From Echiichthys vipera (taxonomy: Eukaryota > Chordata > Actinopteri > Perciformes > Trachinidae), in contig OY829656.1 of assembly GCA_963691815.1 (NCBI GenBank), forward strand, positions 14,649,476 to 14,713,475: a DNA stretch of 64,000 nt, in the 5' to 3' direction. A program made the translations under genes and the position numbers. Under the pieces are notes generated by a model. That model ran no database searches. It had not been told where the DNA came from and saw nothing but the letters and a program-made list of their open reading frames with translations. Shown piece after piece: positions 43,871-56,124 of this stretch (position 1 is the stretch's first letter; each line of letters starts with the position of its first letter).

Positions 43871-45630
43871 CACCTTGAATTCCTTCCTACTCAGATTCTG
43901 TTTCTCTTTCTTCAAGAGCACCTACTGAGCATCTAATTATCCAATGGTTTGACAGTTGAAAGCGCAGTTTGTTTCATACAGACACTCAAGAGTACCTTGT
44001 GCACCATAAAAAGGCCCTCTCTGCCTGCGTTTGCTTTGTCCGATCTCGGCTACTTGAGACACATGGTGGTGCAACATGGTGGGCTCTGTGCAGATATACA
44101 AGGCCCACTCTAAGCTAATAAAAGCTAACAATTTTTAGTTTCAGGTGAGTATCCACTAATGAAAACATAATAATGACTAAAATATTCCATTTCTTCCAAT
44201 AGATCCTCATAAATTATACACTCTGGTCCTACAACACAGTCGGCTGAGGGAGCTGTCATTTGGTGACAGCAAAACTGTCAAAATCCACAGCAACATGAAG
44301 GTTAACTGTTAGTCTTGAAACTTCAACTCTTAATTAAGACAGTGGCATTCAAAGTCATAGTTAGGACAAAACATTCTCACCCACTAGAAAAAAAACGTCA
44401 TAGCATTTTTTTTTTTGTAGGTTAAATTTAGTTCGGTTCAATTTTGATGATAATGATATATTTGAAAAAGCTTTCTCACAAGAATCCACTTTAGCACAAG
44501 GTGTATTTCACTTAAAACATTAGTTTTTTCCTCTCACTGAAGTTTATTATATATTTTTATTGCTCTGCTGCTCTCCTGGTGGCCTTTTTCTAGTCATTCC
44601 GATATGGCGGGACTCACTCCTGGCATTGCGAGGTTTTATGAGCTTTGTGTGACAGCTCTCCTCTATCCTCTCTCTCTGTACCTGCATGACTCTAACACCA
44701 CTTGAAACCTCTGCTGATGCATAATTCAGTGAGGAACTAATTACCCTGGCAGCTGGTACAAAGAAATTTCCTCTCTGTCCTACTGTTGCAGCAGCTCCTC
44801 ATACTTTGTCAACAGAGAATATCCTGCTGCCAGGCACAGTACCACACACTGCAAAGTAAACCAAATCCCTGTTAACTCTCCACAGAAATGGAGTTGCTTT
44901 CAGGATTATTTGGATGAACACTGTCCATGACAAGTGAGAAATATACATGAGACACAGATGAATAAAATATCTGTGGTTGTCTCCACCTACATAGTGTGAT
45001 CAAACTAAATGATATGCTGATAGTTGCTCAGTATTAGTGCTGCCGTTATGCTTGCCCGATTGTACCTTACTCATCGAGGATGATATGGATGCAAATCATA
45101 ATAAACATTGGCCTGTTGAAGATGTTTTTTTGAGTGCTGTTTAAGAGGTTCCATAAAAGCTTAATTGGGATCTCTTGGCGCTGTCGTTGCCTTAGTTTAG
45201 ATAGCAAAGTCTCCCAAAATACTATGTTCCAAAAACATTTTTAAGAGATGAGAAGCACTGCTGAAGAAAAAGGCTAGAATCCAAGGAGTTCTGAGGTGAA
45301 AAGAATTATTCCAGAAGTCTTGCAAGATACATCCAAAAATTAATCAGTGAGCCTCTGGCCAGACAGAATGACTGAAATTATCTTGTTACACACTTCAATT
45401 TATGTTTGTCAGCCTCAGCCATCTACCAATCATATTACTTCACATGTATCACATAGTACCATCTTTTTGTTGTGATCAGCAATTTCTCATCCTTATATGG
45501 ACCTGAAGGGGCATACAGAACATACTGTACATTATACACTATGAGACCATTCTCTCTCTCTCACTCAGTATTTTTCATGAGGCACTCTAAGGCACAACCT
45601 GTGGGTATGGGATGCAGGCCTGATAGCAGC

Positions 45631-45632
<2 letters not shown>
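43871..45632. other. No gene seen
   Basis: Apparently unique. Poly(A)/poly(T) runs at 44389-44416. No coding evidence. Confidence 0.45.

Positions 45633-45688
<56 letters not shown>
45633..45688. repeat. (AC)28 microsatellite
   Basis: 56 bp of uninterrupted AC. Confidence 0.97.
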
Positions 45689-45692
<4 letters not shown>

Positions 45693-46919
45693 AGTGGCCT
45701 GCTGCTCTCCTTTCACTCCTTCATGACCTTTTGCTACACAGTAATTCATATAATACCAAAACAGTCTTTTAGTACATAGTGAACTCAAGAGTGTCAGAAA
45801 CAAATAAACAAATAAACCTCAACAGATTGCATCTGTTTATTTATTTATCTTTGTAGTATAGATCCAACAGGTGTAGTGCCACTTGAAGAACACACTGAAG
45901 AAATTAACCATGACGGCGATATATAAATGGTGATTACACGTTGTCTTTTCCTATTACTATACCAAAGTTGTTTAATAGCTGATCTTTTCTTTCACAAAAC
46001 ACATTTAAATTGTTCACAGTTTATATTTATACAACTGGGCCAAGAAGTTTTAAGTGTGTGTATGTCTTCTTAACCGTAACACATCCTCAAGCCAGAAGGC
46101 CCCTGAAGTTAATGCCATAGCAGTTATAACTGGTTCACAGTCTTTATAATCCGGCAGCTCATTTGGATATGCATCAGTCATGCTCCAGGCAACTGTTTAG
46201 AAACACTTCTCCTCTGTGAAAATTTAGCATTTTGGTTTAACATTCAAATTAGGTAATTTATTCAAAAAAGAAACAAAGACAACAAAACATTTTAAAAGAG
46301 CACGTTTCTTTTTTTTGCACGGAAATAGAAATTGTATTCTTATCACATAATTGTTAAATAAGTACATGTTCATTACGAAACCAGATTATCCCACTTGATT
46401 AGTGAATGATTATACTGTATATATGGATGTATCTCTGAAGAGAAAATGTGACATATATTGCCTCTTAATGCACCATTACTTTAATGCATAGTGTGGTAAA
46501 TAGCAGTTGGGATATGCTGTGAGGGTGAATATATTGCACTGATTTGAGCGTGATAGATAACTTATTCAAATGTTGATATAATTAGAGTGCATTTTTCAAA
46601 ACAGTGTTGCCTCGAGATTTTTCACCAGCTCCCCCAATGAGATTGTTCAGCGGCACTGTGTCAACATTAATAACTCTGTCGGTTGGTAAGCTAAATTCAA
46701 ATGGAGAGCATATAAGTTATTAGAAAATGCAGAATGTATTTCCCATCTAGATATAATACAATTGATTATGTTAAAATTAAATTGGGGAAAAGTGGCTCTG
46801 AAGTCAGAATTATTTCTTTCCTTACATTTATTCTCTGTCTTTTTCCAGCAATCAAAGCACCCAATAGATACGTATTTGAGTGAGCTGAATGTGACTTAAT
46901 GCTGGATTCACCAGTTTAA
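45689..46919. other. No gene seen
   Basis: AT-rich and apparently unique; a short (TTTA)n patch at 45836-45848. Confidence 0.45.
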
Positions 46920-47300
46920 AGTCTAACAATGAGTCTACAGTCAAGCTAGCAGCTCTTGCTTTGTGCTAAATTTTAATGTTGGCATGCTACCCTAACATGC
47001 TCAAAATTATGCAAATGGACTTATGTTTAGCAGATCTAATGTTTATATTGACCATCTTAGTTTAGTGTGTTAGTATGCTGACAATTCTATTGCTTAGCTG
47101 AGGCTGATGGAACTAGTTCTGCAGATATTTGGTCATAAAACGAAGTATAATATGACAAATTCAAATTCTGACCTGTTGATGGCTTAAATTAAATGATCGC
47201 CCAAGTCACTAGGATTAACCTTTTGCGCAATATTGGTATTGGTGATAAACTTCACCTGCTGGTGGTGCTAAATCAAAAGTCAGGGGAATGTGAATATCTC
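46920..47300. mobile_element. Abundant percomorph repeat, diverged copy
   Basis: Word order GTTGGCATGCTA...CTAACATGCT, TTTAGTGTGTTAGTATGCT, GCTGAGGCTGATGGAACTAG, GCAGATATTTGGTCATAAA, GACCTGTTGATGG, and CTGGTGGTGCTAAATCAAAAGTCAGGGGA is one I recognise from a highly repeated teleost element. No protein is encoded. Confidence 0.6.
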
Positions 47301-47335
47301 AGAAGCAGAATCAGAAATACTTTAGTAATAATAAT

Positions 47336-47360
47336 GTATATATATATATATATATATAAA
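47336..47360. repeat. (TA)n microsatellite
   Basis: About 24 bp of TA directly 3' of the preceding repeat. Confidence 0.9.
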
Positions 47361-48474
47361 ATATTAAAATTACAATAGTAATATATACAGATATACAAAA
47401 GTACTGTAATAATGTGCAATTCTTTGCTATATTTCACAGCAACTGATCCCATAGTTATATCAGTCGGCCCAGATATTTCAGTCTTTAGATTAACCAATGG
47501 TACATACTGTAAAAGCACTACACATATTGTAGACCTGGCTCCAATAACATCTTCAGTGTTTTAAATAAGCAGGGGTATCACTTGACAAAATCTTAATGAA
47601 TAAGCAACGGAGTCATTGCCAAATATATTACAGTTCTAATAAAATGCGAGTGAAAGGATGACAAGTTGCAGTATAACTGGGACATTTGGTATCTGTCAAA
47701 GTCTGTCTGGAGAATGGAGATGCTAGAAACTATTTCTTCATTCCAAAAATGAATCTCAGCAACTGCACCTTTGCATCTCATTTTACTGGTCAAAAAGACA
47801 AATAAAAAGACAGACCAAAGGCCAAGAAGTGAGAGAGGATGATAAGTATATGATAAGAGTCTGAGAACAGATGGGAGTGCACAGGCTCATGGTAGACTGT
47901 GGAGGTTAATTGTTTATTTGCTCCAGTGGCCGAAGTCTTTTTAGATTATTGTTATCAGGAGGGATTGAAAATTCAGCGGCCAAGGCCTTTAAGAGCCTGG
48001 CTATCTGCAGACCGAGCATATTGCACTATCCTCAAATATAAAAGGATGGATGCTATTAGAGGCACAGTGTGATACTTTCAGACTCCAGAGGCATTGGAAA
48101 GCGTGACACGGTAAGAGTGTGATGCTTTCATTTTTTGGCATAGAAATTTAGACGGGGTGTAGACCTGCGGGCTAAGAGCATGACGTGATGAGAGTGACAT
48201 TCGACAGTTTGTTGAGCATGTGGGTTTTGCTTGCTTTAACAAAGTGTCCAACAGACGTTAATAGCAGTAGGAAGTTGATGTAGGACCTGATGGTGAAGCT
48301 TTCAGACATTCATAACTCCTATAAAATAAGCATGTCTCTTGTTAGCTGTGTCAGGAAATCCATGAATATAAAGTGAATAAAGAGTTTTTAATTCAACCTT
48401 AGTACTTTCCCACTGCTGTGATGACCCTGTGTCTAAGAGGAGTTACGAGGAGTGCTGGTAAATATGTCAAAATT
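47361..48474. other. No gene seen
   Basis: Apparently unique; no coding evidence. Confidence 0.45.
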
Positions 48475-48652
48475 AGGCTTTTATCCAAAGTGACTTCCAA
48501 TCACACCCATGGACAACATAGGGAGCAATTTGGGGGTTTGGTTACCTGCCCTAGTACACTTCAACATGTGGACCAGAGGAGCTGGGGATCAAACAGATGA
48601 TCTTTGGTATGGGGAACACCCACTCTACCCCCTGTGCCAGAGCCACCCCAAA
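48475..48652 (-). mobile_element. tRNA-derived SINE, minus strand
   Basis: On the minus strand it starts GGTGGCTCTGGCACAGGGGG, then TAGAGTGGGTG (A-box region), with a B-box-like TGTTTGATCCCCAG. Later come CCAAATTGCTCCC and the tail CACTTTGGATAAAAG. The head is related to the SINEs at 52711 and 60145, but the tail differs, so it may be a separate subfamily. Confidence 0.65.
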
Positions 48653-49166
48653 ATGTGTCATTCTTAATAAGAAGACAATTCTTACATACAGCAACTCCAA
48701 TGATTGAGTTCTGTTATTTCAACACATACCTGTTAGTTGCATAAGACTGTCAAGTAAGTAGCATGTTTGCTTTAAAATAGAGTCACAGTAGTTTGGACAG
48801 CTGAGCCGGGCTCATAACTCTGCATGAAAGTGTTGCATTTTGAGTAGATCACTAAAATCCAATTAATCTTGGTTATATCCACATAAATCCCTGCTGCTAT
48901 TTCTTCTAATGAAGGCAGGCAGCCTTCTCGTTTCCTCCCCATTCTACACTGTGTTCTCATGACAACAGGCTTCCCTTCCAATTGTGCCAACTAGTTTTTG
49001 CTATTAGGTGCAGTGGATTTCAGGCCCTCACGGTTCCTTCAAAGCATCACAATTTCAGGTGAGCGTATAAAACAATCCCAAGTCATACTATTTCCATACA
49101 GTGTGTGCCACTTAATTATGACTGCTTTACTATGCTTTGGCAACATGGATGTGAATCTTGATTTTG
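48653..49166. other. No gene seen
   Basis: Apparently unique. Confidence 0.4.
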
Positions 49167-49692
49167 TTAAAGGTCACATATTGTGAAAAGAAAAATGGAA
49201 AAACAAGAGTTCCATGTTGATGTTGATTATAAAGCAGGTTGAGATGCTCTATAAATACTGTAGAAATATCAAAGTGCTCAATCCAGAGATATGCACACAC
49301 CCTGTTTTCAGAAACTGTGCCTTTAAACGAGCTGTTAGGACTTCTGTATGGTTGTGATGTCATAACTATAATATATTTAGGTAGAAAGTGCCGCGGCAGT
49401 GCAGTTACACATATTCCCAGGCAGCGCTGATAGTGCAGAGATGGCCAGAGTGCAGATGTGAAGGACCCGGAAACACTGACCAATAAGAGCAGATTAGGCT
49501 TTGTCGGGGGGGGGGGGGGGGGCTTAAAGAGACAGGCACTAAAACGGATTGTTTTTGACAGAGGGTGAATACATACATTCAGACAGACAGTATGAGGAAG
49601 ATAATGTGTTTTTTAAACATCAAGGCATGTAAAAATGTTGAAATAGAAGTAGTTGTGTGAACCTGAAAATTATTATAATACGGGACCTTTAA
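49167..49692 (+). mobile_element. TTAA-flanked non-autonomous transposon, copy 1
   Basis: Begins TTAAAGGTCACATATTGTGA and ends with the inverted TTATAATACGGGACCTTTAA. The ends form inverted repeats of about 16 bp just inside TTAA on each side, as in piggyBac-type insertions. The interior has recognisable family words (CAGAAACTGTGCCTTTAAA, GACAGAGGGTGAATACAT, CAGACAGTATGAGGAA) but no transposase. A pure G17 run lies at 49506-49522. A second, inverted and interrupted copy is at 52280-54594. The strand label is arbitrary. Confidence 0.8.
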
Positions 49693-51419
49693 AACAAACA
49701 AAAGCCCGGGTGAAGCGTCCTGACTATGAGTAATAATTGCAGATGATCAGGGTTATCCTAACTGCTGAAGTGTCTCATTCAAGATGAAAGGGTTTAAACC
49801 TACTTTATATACTCTCTCTCCTCCGGATGGTAGATGAGCTTAGTAAACAAAAGGACATTAAGCCCATCTTGCGCGCTCCATGTGTCTGCTGGACCAGATT
49901 AGTCGGTCCCTGCCTCTCAGCAGAAGATGGGCTCAGATGCAGAGCATCTTGTTCTCCTAGAGTGAGCTAAGAGGCAACACATCATTTGACAAGGACAAAG
50001 AGTCTTAAAGAGAACAAGGTCATTTCCACAAGTGAGAGTGAAACGCAGTATTAAAGTAGAAACATGCAAAGTGGAAACTACCCAGGCAGACCATTCAAAT
50101 TAAGTCCTCTGTCAACTTCATTGATATTTTGGCAAGAAAGTAGGATCCATCCCTCAGTGCTGTTTTGACACATACAAAGTCTGATAGGTCTGGCTGTTAG
50201 CTAATAAATTTAAAGAACTTTATGAACTTTATTACTTTCTGTAAAAAGTTTTCATCCAAAGTGAAAGTGAGCATTTTCTTCAGCACCACTGACAGAGTGC
50301 TGACAGTTCTGCATGAGCTGTTTATGAAGCCCCTTTCTGCCTCTGTGGAGTGAAAGCTTTTACAGGGACATATCCATTCCATTAAGGCATGACCATGACA
50401 TCCCTAAAGGACGTCCAAGGACATTCAAGTTGCCTCTACTCCTTTAGCCTCTTCTGCACTCAGTTACACCGAAGAACACGCCTGTTTGCATTCATAATGC
50501 TGAAAGACAAACATCTGAGTTGTTTTTAAATCAAAAAACATGCATGTGCCCTGTATTGATGTCACTCTGCATTTCATTAAAACTAGTGTAGGGGAGCTGC
50601 AGCACTTACCATGCATGCAACCATCTTACATACATAATTCAGCATCACATCCAGTATCCATCTGACTGTCCCTCAGTTGCACTATCCATGCACTAATCCG
50701 CCCTTATTCAAACTGCATCCTCTCTCGTAGCCCTTTCCCTGTAGCCACACACAAGCCTTAGCTATGCACTGTCAGCTTAAAGTAGGATCACACCAGGCTG
50801 CCATCATGAAGATGTGATCAAAGCGCTTTGCACTAGGCCCAGATGCAACACACCAATAGCATACCTTCAGTGTGACTTTACAGTGAAAGACCTAAGAACA
50901 GCAAGGGAATGCCAAATCTTACTCATTTATAATACACTAGATGGCCTCTCAACAATTATCAGCCGGCTGCTGATCTTCTAGGACAGGCGGAGCAGGGGCA
51001 AAGAGGTTAGAATGAAAATGAATAATGCAGTCCATGGCAATATTAACAAAATGCTCACCCTGTATGTTATGTAACAGAAACCAAAACGCTGTAGATTTGC
51101 AATTAACACGGTCTTACAAAAAGACTGTAGGGCATAGTACGTAGGATATCAAATGAGTGTGTTTAAACCTGGATTGTGTAGTTCCCAAAAGAAAAGTTAA
51201 TGTACAGGTGCACTGTACATATCAGAAACACAACAACACAGGTCTGCCTTACTGCACAAGGGCTAATTTGAGAGGGAACACCTGACTGCTGGCCCGCATC
51301 GGACAAATGGAGATCACAAAATTATTTGTGCAAATCGCACCCTATAAAAAGGAAAACTAATAAAGGGGGCTTAGCGAAGCACACTCCATTTTACAGTACA
51401 CTACACCTTGAGACAGTTT
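49693..51419. other. No gene seen
   Basis: Apparently unique with several ATGCATG/TGCATG words. No coding evidence. Confidence 0.45.
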
Positions 51420-51451
51420 GAGAGAGAGAGAGAAAGAGAGAGAGAGAGAAG
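51420..51451. repeat. (GA)n microsatellite
   Basis: GA repeats with one AAAG interruption. Confidence 0.95.
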
Positions 51452-52279
51452 GTAGATTTAGGCAATTGTGTTGTCGATGAATGTACCCAACTTCCCTACT
51501 TCATCATTTATCTTGTTCCAAGCGGAGTACACCGTCTGCAATAGTAACTGATGCAGTATAGTGTGCCTTACTTCTCCTTTTGGTAGCAGGCAGTGGTAGA
51601 AAATGAAGTAGTCTACGGTAAAGCCTAGATTTATAATGTAAACTTAAGCATACAGGCTATTTTTGGGTTACATTTTTGCCTCATGTACCTGACTCTGTAT
51701 TTAAACTTGAACTCACACTCAGTAGCATCTTCTTACAGTACCTGAATACTGGTGAACCTTTACCCTAAGGTCATGTCATCATATGGAAGATTGTTTTAAG
51801 GAGGGTCCCTGTTCGTTGCAAAGTCTCCACAACAATGTTTTTTAAGACTAATGCCACATTCAGACCTTGAAATCAGAGGGAAGATAAAATGTATGTGCAT
51901 ATGTTTACATGCAAACGGAAACCTTGACTTGGCCATTCACTTGGAGCTTTGTCTTTGTAACTAACACTGGTTGATTAATGGGGGTACCCAGTCTTGCCCG
52001 AGGAGGAGATAAGCAGCCTATCATTGCTCTAAAGCCTTTCTACATGACCTTGAGAGAGCACTGTACATGGAAATAGACCTAGGGCTGCTATTAGCTAAGC
52101 CCTCTCTTATTTGGCCCAGCTCCAGTGTCAAAATGACTGTCTGCTTTAAATTCACATTCATAGCCTCTAGGGCCAACAGTCGAAGAATGACACTGGAGAT
52201 GTATGTAACTTGAAAATTAATCTCACTCATAAATACACAAGCAGATGATTTTTAAGGGTTCATACAACACAGAGAAAAC
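51452..52279. other. No gene seen
   Basis: Apparently unique; no coding evidence. Confidence 0.4.
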
Positions 52280-52389
52280 TTAAAGGGGACATTTGCTCAT
52301 TTTCAAGTTTGTACTTTTATTTTGGGTTTCTTTGGGTAGTTCAAATCTGGCTGATATCTCTCAGTAGATGTCTACACACCACCTGATAA

Positions 52390-52707
52390 ACACCACCAAT
52401 ACAGAGGCCCAGCCGGTCTTTAACCTAAAAAAGTTATGCCGATCCTCCGCACCCTCCACTGGCTCCTGTTGATGGCTTAAATCCAATTCAAAGGCAGTGG
52501 TACAAACTATGGTCAAACTATACACCCAAGACCGTCCACTACACTTTGCTACTGCCAAATGGCCTTCCAGTGAACCGCAAATTGCAGCTCTCACTCAACA
52601 AAATCCCATGTGTTTGCTGTCCTGGCTCCACAATGGTGGAACAAGCTCCCCATTGACAGGATCAGGACAGAAGAAACCCTACACATCTTCCGTCACAGAC
52701 TGAAACT
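52390..52707 (+). pseudogene. LINE reverse-transcriptase C-terminal fragment
   Basis: Plus-strand translation shows LRTLHWLL followed by IQFK, and after stops and frameshifts VLAPQWWNKLPIDRIRTEE then TLHIFRHRLKLT. This succession (LHWLPV..RI.FK ... F.V.AP..WN.LP...R...S...F...LK..LF) is the C-terminal tail found in L2/Rex1/CR1-like LINE ORFs, just after the polymerase domain. Only the 3' end is present, as is usual for 5'-truncated LINE insertions. A SINE head begins within a few bases of its end. Confidence 0.65.
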
Positions 52708-52710
52708 CAC

Positions 52711-52960
52711 CTGTGGTTCAGAGGTAGAGCGGGTCCTACTCCAATCAGAAGATCAGCAGTTCAAGTGGACTCTTCGACAGTGTCCTTGGGCAAGACACTG
52801 AACCCCAAATTGCTCCCTTTGCTGCGCATGTTTTGAGTTATTAAATTAGATGATGGGCAGGTAGCCTCTGCCGTCGGATTGGTAAATGTCACATTGTGTA
52901 TAAGCGCCTACAGTGCTCAGAAGACTAGAAAGGCGCTATCGTAAGTTGCTTAAATTGTAA
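52711..52960 (+). mobile_element. tRNA-headed SINE
   Basis: The head CTGTGGTTCAGAGGTAGAGC (A box) and AGCAGTTCAAGTGG (decayed B box) lead to GTGTCCTTGGGCAAGACACT, CCCCAAATTGCTCCC, a GCAGCCTCTGCC-like block and a tail AGAAAGGCGCTATCGTAAG. It is homologous to 60145-60395 and 14800-14958, and is full-length or nearly so. Confidence 0.8.
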
Positions 52961-53145
52961 GTTAAGTGTCCACTAAATGAAGGTACTGTAAAACTAGAAC
53001 ATGAACTTGAAATCACACCTTACTTTTCTAATACTGTCTGCCTGAACATATCTGTCCCTTTAAGCTCCCCTCCCAAAAAAGCCCACTCTGCTCTGATTGG
53101 TAAGCGTTTCTGGGTCTGTAGCACTGTAGCTGCAGTTTCTACCGA

Positions 53146-54441
53146 CACTGGAGATCAAAATTCGAGAACAATTTATTAATACTTTAAACAACCAAGGCGC
53201 TTCAACAATAACATCAGTGAACAAAAAACACTTTCAGATACCTCACAGAAATTGGTGTTTTAATCTGGCACCTGGTGACAATTTACTTATTGTTGGCCAC
53301 ACCCAATTTATCTGGCAGCTCTCTTGGTTACTTTGCAAGATGGCAAGCCGCTCTAAGGTGACCAAAACCCTTCAACAGCGAGTTGCCCAGATGAAGGCCA
53401 AAGGTATGGTAGGTTGTTCCAAGTCTGTGATTTCAAGAATATTGAAACTTTACAAGGATACTCAAGAAGTCCCTCAAGAAGTAAATCAAGTGCACGAGAG
53501 GACCGGAATATGTGAAGACTCTCAATGGGGAATTGGTTCAACACTGCAGCTGGAGTTGCTCGCCAGTTTAGTGCTGAACAAGGCAAGAATATGTCTCTGT
53601 ACACAGTGCCTTGTTGTATAAGACAATTTGGACTTAAAGCCCACTCTGCAGTGACCAAACCTCTCGTCAGCAGAAAAAATGAAAAGGGTGGACTTCTTCG
53701 CTGAGGAGCATGTTGTGTGGACAGAGGAGAACTGATCCAGAGTGCACTTCAGTAATGAGAGCAAATTAAATTTAGTTGTGTCTAATGGAAACATTATGTT
53801 TGGCGTTGGACTGGGGAAAAACTGAAAACAAAGTGTGTAAAGAAGTCAGTTAAATTTGGAGGAGGAATTGTGGTTTGGGGAATGTTTTCTGCAGCAGGAG
53901 TTGCATGGCAGGGTGAATATAAATGTTTATGTGAACCTCCTTCGGCAACATGCAATACCTCCACTGCAATTGGCTCCTATTAGCCCACAATTTTCATGCT
54001 AGACAATGCCCCCTGTCACACTGCAAAACAGGTTATTTGACGCTAAGAATATTGAAACAATGAAATGGCCAGCCCAGAGCCCAGATATAAATCCCATAGA
54101 GAATCTCTGGAAAGTCCTTGGCAACAAAGTAATGGCTAAGAAACCCACTACAGTCATTCAAAGCAAGGGCCTCTACATTTCCTATTCATTTTTGAATCAT
54201 ATAGCCTTAAGAAAACATTGTTTAAATCTTATTTTCTGAAAAAGTGGTTACTGTTCTCTATTTTTGCTCACTGTTTTTTCTGATTAAAGTAGTAGATTAA
54301 AGTGCTTTGGTTATTTAAAAAAAAAAAAACATGCTAGTATAGCAGTGGTATAGCCACAGCTGATATTCAATCAAATTCATAACTATAAAAAAAACAACAT
54401 TTCAGAATAAATAACTTGTTAACTATTTTTGATCTCCAGTG
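53146..54441 (+). mobile_element. Tc1-like DNA transposon, inactive
   Basis: The left end CACTGGAGATCAAAA is inverted at the right end (TTTTTGATCTCCAGTG, ending 54441). TA follows the right end. On the left the expected TA is GA, and the interrupted host repeat (copy 1) shows that TA was the original target. The length of about 1.3 kb fits a Tc1 element. A decayed transposase frame fills the centre, and a poly(A) run (54318-54330) lies downstream of it. Confidence 0.85.
53341..54239 (+). pseudogene. Tc1-like transposase, multiply broken
   Basis: The N-terminal helix-turn-helix region starts at ATG 53341 (KVTKTLQQRVAQMKAKG, then CSKSVISRILKLYKDTQ). Later blocks sit in shifting frames: SAVTKPL, RVHFSNES, VKFGGG, then FMLDNAPCHTAKQV and WPAQSPDINPIENLWKVLG. 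A Tc1 transposase uses a DD34E catalytic triad. Here the first Asp codon is AAT (Asn) at 53754-53756, the second Asp is kept at 54002-54004, and the Glu is kept at 54099-54101. The last two are 97 bases apart and therefore out of register. About 35 residues are also missing between PTTVIQ and SKGLY near 54162. It cannot encode active enzyme. Confidence 0.85.
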
Positions 54442-54594
54442 TACATATTGCTAAATTATAGTATAGCTATGTCACCATAACCTTGCTGTGTGCATTTATC
54501 TTTGAATTGTATTTTTTTACAGTTTTTATATAGCACCTAGACCTGCTTAATAATAAAAAAGGAAATCTCTCTTTTTAAAATGTGGGAGCTTTAA

Positions 54595-55365
54595 AATGAT
54601 ACTTTGCTATACAATACAAGTACTTTCTCTGTTATCAGGCATTATATATACTATCACTAAGTCTGCCACTGTACAGCTATAATTCTGTGATTTTGATTGT
54701 TATTGTTGTTATTCAGCTGTCTTGTCTACACAAAGGTTTTGCCATGCACCCTGGCAGTGCTCTGTTGGCTCCCAACAGCAGTGACTGAAAGGTCAGCCTG
54801 TCTGTTCATCTCACAGCATGAAAGAACAGCAGCAGGGTGATATCACGTGAACACGCTGTGCTTCCCATGTTACATGATAGACAAACATACACACACACGT
54901 CAGGCCTTATCATATACCAGTGAATGAATAGATAGCACTTAAGTGTTCCAAATGTTAGTCTACAAAACAGCAAGTATAACAGGATAAAATCAGAGAATAT
55001 TCCTTTCTGTTGCTGTGACATGCACTGAAGCAGGTATGATGGATTTTTCTATTTGATAAGCAGAGTGTGATATCTAAAAGTGGTATGAAATTAAGAAATG
55101 CACTGTTGCTTGGTTCACGCATATGTCTCTATGAAAATGTCAGCATGTAACCTTTCATACACAAAACCAGACACATCTGTCATTTGTATGCCACAGACAA
55201 AGACCCTTTTGCTCGAGGGATCCTCTGTTTGCTCCTGCTGCTTCTGCTGCATGTGAGAGAAAGGTTTTTAAAAGAGGAGATATTCACACATTGTCTGTTC
55301 TGGCACATATTGTGGATTTTGCTGAAAAGCAGACAATGAAAGCTTACAGCAGTCCAGATCAATAC
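54595..55365. other. No gene seen
   Basis: Apparently unique; no coding evidence. Confidence 0.4.
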
Positions 55366-55545
55366 ACAGTGCAGTCAGAAGGTATTAGGACAGTGAGGCA
55401 TTTTTGTTGTTTTGTCCTCTAAAATATTGGATTATAAATTAAATTATTATAAGGATAAACTTGACTTTCATCTTTAATTTCAGAGTTTTTACAAGATTAA
55501 TCAATGTTGTTTTGGACCTTTAAAGGACCTTTAAATACATACAGT
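55366..55545 (+). mobile_element. Tc1/mariner-like terminal fragment
   Basis: ACAGTGCAGTCAGAAGGTATT then GGACAGTGAGGCATTTTTGTTGT, TTTAATTTCAGAGTTTTTA and TGTTGTTTTGGACCTTTAAAGGACC follow the order of a fish Tc1/mariner-type end that I recognise. No opposite end is found. Confidence 0.5.
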
Positions 55546-56124
55546 AGCAGCCCAATTTAGGGGGCAGAAGGTAATTTAAGCATGAAAGAAGGTAAGAAGG
55601 TAAACAAAGACTTTAAAGCACCGCCAAGGAGTTTTAACTGGTTCTGAAACAGTTTAATACGAATGCCTCTATGTGAACTATATAAGCAGATTAAAGAATC
55701 AGCAAGGACTGACTGACTACTTCTACGTGTTTTTAATATCTGTCCCAGTGATGGGAATAATGTGCGGACGGAATACTTTTTAAGAACGGGGGGTGGGGAA
55801 CAGATTGTTTTCGTACAATCTGTTTTCATGTCGATGAGGCCTGAGTCAACAAGTAACAACAGGAATAGCGAGAAGAGCGAGAATAGCAGGTAATCCCAAA
55901 GTAGCCTTTGTAAAATGGAAGTATAGCCATTACTTTTCCTAACCTGAAATTAAAGGAACGAATGTCTACATGAAATCCACATTATACCCTCTTATGTCTG
56001 TGCTTCTACACATTTTTCATGCAATCCCAGTATGACTTCTCTCAATATAATATAATAAATTCTAAAACATCTATTGTGTTTTCTTTTATTGATGCACTAT
56101 ATAAACACAGTAATTATAATATCC
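55546..56124. other. No gene seen
   Basis: Possibly another repeat (CCCAGTGATGGGAATAATGTGCGG near 55744). A short hairpin AACAGATTGT/ACAATCTGTT lies at 55800-55825. No gene. Confidence 0.4.

Larger units (their letters stand above)
52280..54594 (-). mobile_element. TTAA transposon copy 2, split by nested insertions
   Basis: Three separated blocks are the complement of copy 1 (49167-49692), in order. The block 52280-52350 (TTAAAGGGGACATTTGC...TCATTTTCAAGTTTG) matches the far end. The block about 53025-53141 (TACTGTCTGCCTGAAC, CTGTCCCTTTAAGC, CTGCTCTGATTGGTAAGCGTTTCTGGGTC) matches the middle. The block 54442-54594 (GCTGTGTGCATTTATCTTTGAATTG...GGGAGCTTTAA) matches the near end. TTAA stands at 52280-52283 and 54591-54594. 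The first gap holds a LINE 3' fragment plus a SINE, and the second holds a Tc1 element. Confidence 0.75.

Noticed and set aside
49130..49483. 117-codon minus-strand frame
   Set aside because: It covers the TTAA element, whose homologous copy has no matching open frame.
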